Below are positions 18,101 through 26,302 of a stretch of DNA of 64,000 nt, one piece after another. Within the stretch, counting starts at the first letter, position 1; every line of letters begins with the position of its first letter. Below the pieces are notes generated by a model. It searched no databases. It was not told the origin of the DNA and was given only the letters and a program-made list of their open reading frames with translations. The stretch is from Pelagomonas calceolata (taxonomy: Eukaryota; Sar; Pelagophyceae; Pelagomonadales; Pelagomonadaceae): NCBI GenBank assembly GCA_918797485.1, contig CAKKNE010000001.1, positions 930,001 to 994,000 on the forward strand, read 5' to 3'. The position numbers were made by a program, and so were the translations under genes.

Positions 18101-18460
18101 AAGAGGACGAACTACATGCGGTTCGGAGCCACAAAACTCGACAAAAAGTCCAAAAGGCCCTCGCCGACCATACCCTTATCGCCGGCCACGCGCAAATCCA
18201 AAAAACAGAACCTAGATTACTTCGACGAGACGGCGGCGGCGCGCTGTTACACGGAGGGGCTGCGCATGGCCGAGGACGCCCGTGATTTATTTGAAAGGTT
18301 GATTGCCGACGACCCCGCGTCTCCTCCTCAATCGCCCGCTTCCACGCGGTCGGAAGCTTTTTCAATGAAGTCTCCGGTGAAGACGGCGCCGGCCTGGAAG
18401 ATGGGCTATACGAACACGGCGCACGAGCTCCGGCCGAAGTTTAGAGGTGGCGCGGTTTGA
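15158..18460 (+). CDS. Large low-complexity protein with SH3-like module and EF-hand pair
   Basis: Encodes 1100 residues in one exon. An acidic head (about 17-55) precedes a small beta module at about 127-190 (RRYAVKAPGALIRAGVDM ... VAGWLSCKCV), like the bacterial-SH3-style repeats seen in many protist proteins. A helical unit DILAFYARHNAEKVPGADKL follows near 287. Ala/Pro/Ser linkers fill the middle, with a 26-28 residue duplication (QPAETARTPTSQASSEQK twice). Two good EF-hand loops lie near residues 686 and 733 (DANSNGEVSIIE, DGDGDKRLTFSE). The tail has a basic block before YFDETAAARCYTEGL. It is probably a Ca2+-responsive scaffold or cytoskeletal protein; the family is unknown. Confidence 0.7.
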   Translation: MDPAHVDALIGSATETEDDEEELVVVEERTDSGSPTSGEYEEYEEFEEVSASSEGAAAPEQLEADFGEMRGKLAALRARMEAKPPPRPASDASLDQAASPTFQAAAPSDQPSSPTPEDSHDTHLSAAKTLPRRYAVKAPGALIRAGVDMASAKVRQLAPHDMIVVEEVSVAPEGVPRCRISMPVAGWLSCKCVQGGEALAVIAMRPPTPPGVEETKTSRRDPLRDKRADPQSPPNVPPPPKSPPPTLDISPATSPETPQKMEALQEAAEKIVEENQEERRAKAREDILAFYARHNAEKVPGADKLIEKYKEQGVHEPELLDAIVKKYTREGRLVPEEEPSAPLSPDLKSPSLKVPVTPAEAARMRAVVLPKDEISVAPSPSRSPMSRRKHVFPSPTVARKLDAEPREINKPADAKAPTYERKPLGEDSPLRRAWAKGLTPSSPAAVPKKDAVNASPIVDRVPLKQDRGADPEALLDAVFGGGDDDGGATPARSEPPRTPVSSVLLRSAKSPEHPLSAGKGGVEAGGGPPGSPWSPGAAAAPAVAAAVAVAAPAASGEAAAPAAAAATTPAAQPAETARTPTSQASSEQKAAPAAVAPPAAQPAETARTPTSQASSEQKPSSSKSKDTPSAASATDSAVLPADAAAAIARARAEANAPQQPFASAPIPPAPTPLGDEALRAAFESADANSNGEVSIIEAIKALRANADFARALGLEPQHVKQEDGSRDKFIRAFGAFDGDGDKRLTFSEFRAGYRALVEQRENEEKQHRRSDSQERFANRLKFWGGSPGSSPSPSPVPALAIEAARPSRLTFPTSDSPASHRREESFGDDVAFLARVAGSRRSSERSDPPASRRSSERSDPAPAPVEPDSDDESSGSSAVIELPVHRPQASTTSPTVIPKLSFVKPATPELPPPPPPPPEEPTRDTTPVARHDSGPVFEPIDAVSPLSAASPFRLNRRPRFWDKSPDVKRPKPQKPKKVLLEKRTNYMRFGATKLDKKSKRPSPTIPLSPATRKSKKQNLDYFDETAAARCYTEGLRMAEDARDLFERLIADDPASPPQSPASTRSEAFSMKSPVKTAPAWKMGYTNTAHELRPKFRGGAV
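16861..17008 (+). repeat. In-frame duplication of about 87 bp
   Basis: The stretch encoding AAQPAETARTPTSQASSEQK occurs twice, nearly base for base, separated by a short Ala/Pro spacer. It is a recent slippage or unequal-exchange event within the EF-hand gene. Confidence 0.85.
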
Positions 18461-18496
18461 CGACCTGTAAGTAGTAGTTTACAACGCACGGCACGG

Positions 18497-19324
18497 ATGG
18501 ATCCGATTCATTTTGTAGGCGTGCGCCGCTATCGACGCGCAAAGGCTCTCAAACCTGTGGCTCAGGCTAGTTACGTCGCAGGGTCCCCCTTACCCTGCCC
18601 TCGAGCGGCGCTTCTTTCGAACGGAACCTTTGTGGCACCCTTCCCGGCAGGAGATTTTGTCGAAACCATCGATGTTCCGGGCTCGATTGCCTCTTTCGGT
18701 TTCTTCAAGGGAGACTGGGCCGTCATGCGATTCTATGGCCCGCTCGAGTTCGACGAAGAGTCGCGCAATGTCTCTTTTACTTTTAGGCGGACCGAGCTGT
18801 TCGGCGGCGCCATCGCCTGGAATTACCCTGACGATATGAACCTTCCTGACATCTCTTTCCCACTTATTGACTGTGACGGTCAAGTAGCGCTGTTCAAAGG
18901 CCCGAAAGAAACGTTCGTGCTGTTGGAGCGGGCTGAGGCGCCCTTGACGAGCTGGAAATATCGTGGCCTCCCCGCTGACAGCGAAGACGGCAAGTGGTAC
19001 TCGCAAGACCGCAAGGGATCGATCCAAGGCAATGTCGCGGGCCTGGGCTTGGCCTTGGCCGGCGGCTCCGCGGCCCTCGTTTTAGGTTTGCAGGTAGGCT
19101 TGGTCGCGACTCTCGCCGCAATCGCCTTGGTGGGCCTTGTCCTCCTTCCCAACCTTGGCGATGTTGGTTCTCTTCTAGGATACTCCCCGGGCACGACGTC
19201 CGCCTGGACCAGAGATGAAGGGTGGACCGTGACCTATCCAAATGGGACGGTTTCCAAACAGGAAGGTGACGGGTGGACCACAAGCATTGGAGGCGCTGAA
19301 TCCAAAGACGACGAAGATGACTAG
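18497..19324 (+). CDS. Membrane protein with beta-rich N-terminal domain, possibly fibrillin-like
   Basis: Encodes 275 residues. The first 170 are beta-strand-like with SFGFFKGDWAVMRFYGPLEF and CDGQVALFKGPKETFVLLER. These recall the lipocalin-like plastid lipid-associated (fibrillin) pattern but are too weak to be sure. Two adjacent hydrophobic helices follow at about 178-222 (AGLGLALAGGSAALVLGL, ATLAAIALVGLVLLP), then a soluble tail with WTVTYPNGTVSK and an acidic end. The ATG lies only 36 bp after the stop of the upstream same-strand gene, so the two may share a transcript or this gene may have a tiny promoter. Confidence 0.6.
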   Translation: MDPIHFVGVRRYRRAKALKPVAQASYVAGSPLPCPRAALLSNGTFVAPFPAGDFVETIDVPGSIASFGFFKGDWAVMRFYGPLEFDEESRNVSFTFRRTELFGGAIAWNYPDDMNLPDISFPLIDCDGQVALFKGPKETFVLLERAEAPLTSWKYRGLPADSEDGKWYSQDRKGSIQGNVAGLGLALAGGSAALVLGLQVGLVATLAAIALVGLVLLPNLGDVGSLLGYSPGTTSAWTRDEGWTVTYPNGTVSKQEGDGWTTSIGGAESKDDEDD

Positions 19325-19442
19325 ACGCAGCCCGCGCGCGCCTCGCCGCAAGTCCCCGACGGGTCCCCTGGAGACCCCCCGCCACCCGCGCATTCGTTAA
19401 GGTTACAAGCTTCTTACTCTATATAGGAACAAACAATCTAGT

Positions 19443-21440
19443 TCAAAGTTGGTCGTCGATCGTCTTCAGCGCGTCCAATAGCGCGCCCTCGGGCCCGACC
19501 ATGGCCACCACGTGGTCCGTCGCCTCGTCACTCAAACCGCCCAAAGCCAGTAACGCCCGGAAGCCCTCGACGGCTCTTTCGTAAAGAACCTTGGCCGCCT
19601 TCCAGTCGCCGTTCTGATCACATTGCGCGCCCCGTTTGGACAGAGACGTACAGACGCCCATCGCCACGTCGCGAGAAGAAGGTAAATCAACAGCAGTAGC
19701 CCCGAGCATGTCTCGGCACGACGCGGCTCGTTCCACGATCGACTGGCGCGCGTCCTCCACTAGACTCAAAAGTTCGGCGGCCTTCGCTTCATTTTTATGA
19801 GGTACTAAGGCAGTAGCGACTCTCTTCAAACCTCGCAACGCTTCGCCATATAAGACCACGGCCTTGCCGGCCTCGCACTCGTCCTCACCAGATTTGACGC
19901 CGTCGGCCAAGCGAGATAGCGCGAAAGCCGCAAAAACTTGGACTCGATGGGCTTGGAGCGAAGTCGGATCGTCGACGACCACATAGCCTTGTAAGGTTAA
20001 TTCGTCGAGCGATCGTCCGTCGACGGTGGACGAGCGCTTCCGAGGAGAAGCTGCTGGAGGTGACGGCGTCTTCACCGGTGTGGGTGGCTCCGTCGGGTCC
20101 GACATGGATCGCATGCGTCCGAGCGACGCCTTCGCTGGCGAGTTCTGCGAGGCGAAAGGAGGGGGAGGAGGCCCTTTCCGCGCGGGCGTCGACGGCGTGG
20201 ACCTGTGCGGAAGTCAAAAGTTTTACGGCGCAGTGACGAATGGTTGATTCCACGCGGGCGCGGACCGCGGCGGCGTGGGCATTGACGGCTTCTTGAGAGA
20301 TGTCGGCGACCGCGGCGGCCGGCCCTCTATCTTCCGAGGCGTCGCGCGCGGCGACGACGAGGAGGACGAGACGAGGGCCGCGAACGGGGCCGAGGGCGAC
20401 TTGGGGGTCATGAAGGGCGGCGGTCTAGAAGCTAAGAGTGAAGACGCCGCGGCCGCGTTCGCCGCTCTCAGTATCGGAGACGCCAGCTTCTCGGGAGGTG
20501 AGGAAGATACTTCCGCGACCGGCGCCAGCGCAAAGGGGTCGCCCACGACTTGTGTAAGAGCACACCCGTTCACGAAGGGATCCCGAAAGAAGTCCTCGAA
20601 GGCGCACCGCTTCAAAGGGTCCCGCCGCAGCAGCTTCTGGAGGACATCCAGGCATTCTCTGGACACAGTCACGTCTTTTGGCAGCCGCAAGGCCTTCCGT
20701 CGGATGTTCCTCAGTAGATCCCGGTGGTCTCGCCCCGTGTAGGGCGGCCGGCCGGCGACCATCTCGAAGAGGACCGTGCCCGCGGACCAGAGGTCGGCTT
20801 TTGCATCATACCTCTTCAGAGCTAGGATTTCGGGAGCCATGTACAAGGGGCTTCCACAAAGGGTCTCCGCGAGTTTAGACGGTCCTAATTGCCGCGCAAA
20901 GCCGAAGTCGCCGATTTTTAACACACCTTGATCTGACGCCTCCGTCAACAGCAAGTTTTGTGGCTTGAGGTCCCGGTGGACCAAAGACCGGCTCCACAAA
21001 CATTCTAAACCAGCCGCGAGGTGGCCGATCCACTTTTGGGCCGTGCTTTCTTGCAGTCTACCTTTGCTCCGGATATATTTTTGCAGGTCGCCTCCGGCCA
21101 GAAACTCGAGCACGACATAAATACGCTCCGGTCGCGGCACCGCATCGACGAACGCCACCAAATTGGGATGTTTGACACTGCCAAGGATCTTGATCTCATC
21201 ATCCAAGTTGGCTCGCAGCTTTTTCGTGAGTCGGCTTCGATCGACGGCCTTGATCGCTACTGACTGGTTGTCCTTCGTGGCGAGCCAGACCGTGGCGAAG
21301 GAGCCCGTGCCGATCTGGCGCTCGACGGCGTAGCCCGGGCCGAGGTCCGTCGGCGGGCCGCCCTGCTGACTCTGAGTAGGTGGCGTGGCTGCAGGCGCTT
21401 TTTTGGCGGCTGGAGCCGCTGTTTTCGGCGCCTCAGCCAT
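19443..21440 (-). CDS. ATG1: Autophagy-initiating kinase ATG1/ULK, two exons split by a tiny introner
   Basis: Exons at 21440-20266 and 20202-19443 give 644 residues. The kinase domain opens with YAVERQIGTGSFATVWLATK and carries VAIK, VHRDLKPQNLLL, IGDFGFARQL and GSPLYMAPEIL, the ULK/ATG1 pattern. The C-terminal part encoded by exon 2 has two helical-hairpin stretches (FAALSRLADGVKSGE-type and GDWKAAKVLYERAVEGFRAL), as in the tandem MIT domain of ATG1 that binds ATG13. A Ser/Pro-rich linker joins them. The 63-bp intron is a shrunken introner. A donor 12 bp later (20253) would also keep frame and give 648 residues. The role is induction of autophagy. Confidence 0.85.
20203..20257 (-). mobile_element. 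Minimal introner element (55 bp) in ATG1
   Basis: On the gene strand the element starts CCGCGTGGAATCAACC and ends TTTTGACTTCCGCACAG. Both are close to the terminal inverted repeats of the full elements. Flanking 8-mers GTCCGCGC and GTCCACGC are an imperfect target-site duplication. Its 3' part, GCGCCGTAAAACTTTTGAC, matches the 5-phosphatase element, so it is an internal-deletion relative. Confidence 0.75.
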
Positions 21441-21810
21441 GCCAGATAACAATACGGGTGTCAGCAGCACATGCAGCCGGTCAGAGAAGTGATATTGACG
21501 GCGTAGCAGCCAAACGAATGTAAAATATTGTGGCTCAGCTGTAAAACCCGAGAGAAATTTGCTCCACGAGCGCCGCCTGCCGCGTACGCGCTGTTGGTGC
21601 ATTCATACATTGTCTCGAGACAGCTGATCATCTCTTACAGCGACTGCGGGCGTTTTTCCAGCGCTCGTGCGCGTGCAAGGAGTAACAACACCTCTGCAGC
21701 CAAACACTGCTTTCCTCTCGCAGCGCTCGCACGCATCGCCGCGTCTCGACCGCTCGTAGGGCTGCGCTGCAACGCCGCCGCCGCGATACGCCAGTCGCCG
21801 CGTCGACCAG
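21441..21810. other. Divergent promoter region, no gene seen
   Basis: 370 bp between the ATG1 and MINDY start codons. I see no CTAG motif and no supported coding. Confidence 0.4.
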
Positions 21811-23018
21811 ATGGCGTCCGTGGATAGCAACGACCTCTTCCCCGTGCGCACGATCAACTTTTTGGGCCGCGACGTGCCGACGCTCGGCCAGAACGAGTTC
21901 GGCCCCTGCGCGCTCTTAGGTGTCGTGAACGCGTTGCTGCTGCGCGGGACCCTGAAGATAAGTTCCGACCACGGCGCGCTGACGCTGCAGGACGTGCTCG
22001 CGCGCCTCGCGGATCGGATGATGGAGGCGAACCAGCGCGCCCAGGAGAGCTCGGACGAGGCGTCGCTGAACGTGCGCGCCGCGTTAGATGGGGCCGTGAC
22101 GCGCCTGCCGACGCTGGCGGAAGGGCTTGATGTCAATGTAAAGTTCAACGGCGGTTTTGAGTTCACGAGCGATCTGGCCATCTTCGATTTACTAGATGTG
22201 AGATTGGTCCACGGCTGGCGGGTGGATGGAGAGAACGATCCCGAGACGGCCGAAGCATTGGGTTCCCGGAGCTACAACGAGTGCATCCAGGAGGTTGTAC
22301 AGTTGCGGACGGACGAGCTCGAGGGCGCCGCGAAGCAACGGGCGGAGCTCGTGAGCGCGTTCCTCGAGCGCACCAAAACCCAACTCACCTACGCCGGCCT
22401 CGCGGAGATCCATTCCACGTTACGCGAGAACGAGGTCGGCGTGTTGTATAGAAACCTGCACTTTTCGACGGTGTTCAAGCGCGACGGCGTGCTCTATGCT
22501 CTAGTGACGGACATCGGCTGTCGGCGGCCGGCGTCCTTCTTTACTCGGGCATCGCGGCGATGGCGTGCCCTCACGCGACCCCCCGCGCAGACCGCCAGCA
22601 GAAGAACATCATCTGGGAGCGCCTCGACGACGTCGGCGGCGACACGGACTTCTGCGACGCGACGTTCAAACCCGCGGCGCCGACGAGCAGCGAGGACCCC
22701 GACCATTTGTTAGCGTTGCAGCTCGCGCGCGACGACGAGGCCGCGCGCGAGCGGGCGTCGGCGCCGCTACCGACCGCGGCCGCGACGGAGGTGACGCCGG
22801 CCAGCGCGCCAGGCGCGGCCACGGCGGACGCCGACGCGGCCCTCGCGCGGCAACTCCAGCGCGCGGAGGCGGACGCTGACGCTGCTTTGGCCAGACAGCT
22901 CCAGGCCGAGGAGGACGCGGCCGCGCGGAGCCGGCCGCCGCCGCCGCCGGCCGCCGCCCAGGCGCGGCCGCGGCGTCGACCGCCGAAGAAGTCGTCGTCG
23001 CAATGCGTCGTGGCGTAA
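21811..23018 (+). CDS. MINDY-family (FAM63) deubiquitinase, two exons
   Basis: Exons 21811-22519 and 22591-23018 give 378 residues. NEFGPCALLGVVNALLLRG holds the catalytic Cys and oxyanion region of the MINDY protease fold, and RNLHFSTVFKRDGVLYALVTD the catalytic His. Splicing restores TDIGYRQQKNIIWERLDDVG, the family's conserved end of the catalytic domain. The C-terminal exon adds three ubiquitin-interacting-motif-like helices (LLALQLARDDEA, DAALARQLQRAE, DAALARQLQAEE). They fit the known preference of MINDY enzymes for long K48 ubiquitin chains. It ends in a CVVA peptide, a possible prenylation site (inferred). Confidence 0.85.
22520..22590 (+). mobile_element. Introner-derived 71-bp intron in the MINDY gene
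   Basis: GT...AG intron whose centre reads GCATCGCGGCGATGGCGTGC, the palindromic introner core. The terminal repeats are no longer recognisable. Confidence 0.6.
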
Positions 23019-23118
23019 TCGTACTACTGTGTAGAGTATATGTTGTTGGTCCCCGGGCCGGGGGTGAAAGTCCGATTGCCAAAAAAACCACGCGAATCAC
23101 GCATCAAAGAAGCGTATC

Positions 23119-24059
23119 ATGCCTCTTTGCAACGTACAGAGAGAAGTCGGTCGACCCGGCCTCAGACTCCTGAGCGCTCATCTCAGCCAGCCAATCTACC
23201 TGGGACATCCGATCCACAAGGGCAACGGCGCGTCCTGCGGCTACGGGCTCGCGAACGCGTTGCTGTTCCTGTTCTTGTTGAATGCGGGCTTCTTCGCGAT
23301 GATCAACGCCGTCATTCCTTTAGTTATTATGAACGTGATTATTCTCGCTGTTGGTTTGTCGATCGTGCGCAACGCGTTGTGGGTCACAAATGCTAGATCC
23401 TACCCGGCGATGATGCTCGGGTTGATGTGCGTCCTCGCGAACTGGACGTTGAGCGGGGGCTACAACGAGAACGCGGCCTTCGTCGAGAAGACGCGGGGGC
23501 TGTGGAACCTCGCGGCGGGCGGCGGCATCATGAACGCGTTGATCATCACGGCGATCTTTAGTGATTTGATCGACCACCGCTACTGGCGCGCGGCGGCCTT
23601 CTGCTTCGTCGCGATCTGGCTGTCCATGTTCGGCACGGACCCGGCGTTTGATATGAACCTTGAACGTGACGCGGTCGCGGCGATGGCGTCGACGTGGCCG
23701 CACGAGCGTCGTTCCGCGCAGGAGTCATGCACTCGAACAACCTGCAGGGTCATAGTATCGGTGCCGACGGGCGCGCGACGAGAGGCGAAGTCACGTGGGC
23801 GGAACGGGCCCCGGGCAACGAGGGCTGGCGCTTCGCCATCGCCTACTCCGTGGTCTGTGCGGGCCTGATCGCGTCGCACTTCCTCCAGAAGGCCGGCCTC
23901 ACGGACCCGGTCATCGAGGACAAGCACGCCGCGGCCCTCGAAAAAACCATCTCCAAGGCCTCGGACGCGTCGAACTCGGGCAAGGACTTCTCGTTTGGCT
24001 CCGACGAGGTCCCGCCCGAGGTCAAGGACATGTCCACGGGCCACGCCATCTCGGCCTAG
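23119..24059 (+). CDS. Polytopic membrane protein of unknown family, two exons
   Basis: Exons 23119-23665 and 23722-24059 give 294 residues. About six hydrophobic helices lie in exon 1 and a last one (AIAYSVVCAGLIASHF) in exon 2. Polar landmarks are GNGASCGYGLANALLF, LNAGFFAMINAVIP and ANWTLSGGYNENAAF. The arrangement faintly recalls GPR1/FUN34/YaaH acetate channels (a GLANALL...NAG start and a WxxxAFxxxxxWLSMFG end), but I would not assign it. The C-terminal tail is hydrophilic and acidic. The 56-bp intron carries the introner core GTCGCGGCGATGGCGTCGAC. Confidence 0.65.
23666..23721 (+). mobile_element. Introner-derived 56-bp intron
   Basis: GT...AG intron containing the core CGGTCGCGGCGATGGCGTC. 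Removing it restores the reading frame of the membrane protein (547 + 338 nt = 295 codons). Confidence 0.6.
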
Positions 24060-24433
24060 AGGCGGCGCAAGCTGTACATACTCCTCCCACGTCAAGTCAC
24101 ATGCTGCACATAGTCCCCGCGTCGACGTTCGCGTCCGCGTAATGAAAACTCTTATCGTAGCTATCTGGCGCCGCGTCGCGTCGATGGCGTTGGGGTGCGC
24201 CTCGACGCCGTGGCGAGCCCTCGGCCTGCTTGCTAGTGTCTCAAGCTAGGTCCTTTTCCATTAATTCGGCAGCCTCGATCCTGTGCTATATCTCGGGGCC
24301 ATTAGCAAAAGGGCGACCGTGACTTAGCGTGTGTAGACTCGCAGCCAACAGGTACATTCAGCCGCGAGCCTGCTGCCAGCCGACGCCGCGCTGCGGAGTA
24401 ATCGATCAAGCTCTCCGAGCAGCCAAAAGCATA
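24060..24433. other. Intergenic region with introner core and CTAG motif
   Basis: 374 bp between two + genes. It holds an introner-core copy at 24174-24190 and a CTAG motif at 24230-24250, 184 bp upstream of the next ATG. No gene is supported. Confidence 0.5.
24230..24250 (+). promoter_or_regulatory. CTAG near-palindrome, copy 4
   Basis: TTGCTAGTGTCTCAAGCTAG, slightly shortened, 184 bp upstream of the ketosphinganine reductase ATG. Confidence 0.45.
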
Positions 24434-25939
24434 ATGCGCAACGTAGCAGTACTCGCCCTATGCGCCATCGCCGCGGCCGCGGCCGAGCCGGCGACTGCCG
24501 CGCGGAAGAAGCCCGCCGCCGCGCCGGCAAAGCAGACCAGCCCAGCCACGGCGCCGAAGCCCGCCGACAAGCCCAAGGAGGCGCCGAAGAAGCGCTGGGG
24601 CAAGTCTAAGGAGGAGGCCCCGAAGCCGTGGTACGAGTCGATACCGCAGTGGGCTCAAGTAATCCTCGCGGTCCTCGCCGCGGAGTTTCTTTACTGCTCC
24701 TTTATCGGAGGAAGGAGCTGGCTGCCCAAATCAAAGGGCTGCCACGTCATCATCACGGGCGGTTCTGAGGGATTGGGCAAGGCGTTAGCGCACAAACTCG
24801 TCGCGAGAGGACACTTCGTCTCGCTGATCGCGCGCACAAGATCCAAGCTCGACGCCGCCGTCCTCGAGATCAACGAGGCCAGCAAAACTAAAAAATGCAT
24901 CGGCGTCGTCGGCGACGTCACGTCCTCAAGCTCCATCGAATCCGCTTTGCAAGCCGCGGAACGCGCGCAAAAATTGCCCGCGGACGCGGTGGTCTGCAAC
25001 GCCGGCTCGGCGCAACCCAAGCTCTTCCTGGAGACGGAGGGAGATACGTTCAAGCGACAGATGGACCTGAACTACATGGGTGTGGTTCGCACGGTACGGG
25101 CGGCTCTACCGGGCCTGCTGGAGCGGGACTCTGGAGCTTTAGTATTGGTGTCGTCTGGTCTAGCATTAACAGGCTACGCCGGCTACGCGGCCTACGCGCC
25201 CACGAAGTGGGCCGTGCGCGGTCTAGCCGAAGTTTTACGCTCGGAACTCGCGGCGACGCGCGTCTCGGTCCACTTGGCTTTGCCGCCGGGCATGGCGACG
25301 CCCGGCTTCGACAAGGAGAACGCCGAAAAACCTAGAGTGACGAGGGCGATCGAAGCCGGCGAGCCGACGCACCAGCCCGAGAGCGTGGCGGCCGCTTTAC
25401 TATCTTCTTTACAGCGGGGCCACTACGCGTGCGCTTGCGGCGATTTTGGGCTTGGGTTACTCGTAAGGGCTGGAAGCGGTCTGGCGCCGCGGACGACGTT
25501 TTGGAGGGATTTGGTCTTGTTGCCTTTTATCGCTATAATAGGAGCGTTCTACCGGAGGATGTGGGACTTCACGGTTCGCAGAGACGCATCCAGAGAAGAC
25601 GCCGTCGAGAAGGAGTACCCCGTGCTGAACGAGGCCCTCAAGTCCACGGAAGCGACGTTCAACGACGCCCTGCAGGCGGCCGACGACACGCTCAAACGGC
25701 TCACTTCTGACGAAGCGCCGGCGCCGGCGCCGGGCATGATGGAGCGTTTACTCGGTAAGAAGGAGGAACCGCCGGCACCCGGGCTCCTGGATTCGATCAT
25801 GGGCGAAGCGCCGGCGCCGGCGCCGGCGCCGGGCCTCAAGGAGCGCGTCTTCGGCGCGCCGGCGCCGGCGCCCGCGCCCGGCTTGCTGGACTCGATCATC
25901 GGCGACGCCGCGCCGGCGCCGGCGCCCGCGAAGAAGTAG
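24434..25939 (+). CDS. KDSR: 3-Ketodihydrosphingosine reductase (SDR) with repetitive C-terminal tail
   Basis: Encodes 501 residues from the ATG at 24434 (signal peptide MRNVAVLALCAIAAAAAEP). After a Lys/Pro-rich linker and a membrane segment (AQVILAVLAAEFLYCSF), the Rossmann fold opens with VIITGGSEGLGKALAHKL. It continues with CNAG, the catalytic Ser (VSSGLAL) and YAAYAPTKWAVRG (YxxxK). PPGMATPGFDKENAEKP is the signature stretch of KDSR/TSC10, which reduces 3-ketosphinganine in the ER as step two of sphingolipid synthesis. A membrane segment (LVLLPFIAIIGAFY) follows. The last 90 residues carry four APG-hydrophobic units separated by APAPAP linkers, which is not usual in the family. Confidence 0.85.
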   Translation: MRNVAVLALCAIAAAAAEPATAARKKPAAAPAKQTSPATAPKPADKPKEAPKKRWGKSKEEAPKPWYESIPQWAQVILAVLAAEFLYCSFIGGRSWLPKSKGCHVIITGGSEGLGKALAHKLVARGHFVSLIARTRSKLDAAVLEINEASKTKKCIGVVGDVTSSSSIESALQAAERAQKLPADAVVCNAGSAQPKLFLETEGDTFKRQMDLNYMGVVRTVRAALPGLLERDSGALVLVSSGLALTGYAGYAAYAPTKWAVRGLAEVLRSELAATRVSVHLALPPGMATPGFDKENAEKPRVTRAIEAGEPTHQPESVAAALLSSLQRGHYACACGDFGLGLLVRAGSGLAPRTTFWRDLVLLPFIAIIGAFYRRMWDFTVRRDASREDAVEKEYPVLNEALKSTEATFNDALQAADDTLKRLTSDEAPAPAPGMMERLLGKKEEPPAPGLLDSIMGEAPAPAPAPGLKERVFGAPAPAPAPGLLDSIIGDAAPAPAPAKK

Positions 25940-26302
25940 GTCCTTTTCCCGCGCCCAATTTTCCCGCCGGGCTAAGACTAGTTCGGTGCATTTCTTTTTC
26001 TGTCCACGTGTACGCCGTCGCGGCGATGGCGTGGTGGTGGGGGCCTGCAGTCTACCCCACCGGACGCCGTCGCGGCGATGGCGTCGTAACATATCCCCTC
26101 GACGTCCCGGGGGAGAGATTAGTACTTGTCGTTTCGTGCGTCTCAGCTAGTAGGCTTCGGCACGCTAGGTTTTAAGTTTTGCGGTCCGGCGCTGGAGAGG
26201 CCAACGCTTCTCTGTGCGTGCTCAGGCGCGCTCCATCAACGAGCCACACATCAGATCAGCAAAGTATGCCTCAGGGGCAGCACCGATAGCGGAAGGGCAG
26301 CC
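25940..26302. other. Intergenic region with two identical introner cores
   Basis: 363 bp between + genes. Two exact 21-bp copies of the palindromic introner core lie at 26012-26032 and 26064-26084. A decayed CTAG-like pair may be present near 26145. The cores could belong to a UTR intron. Confidence 0.45.
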
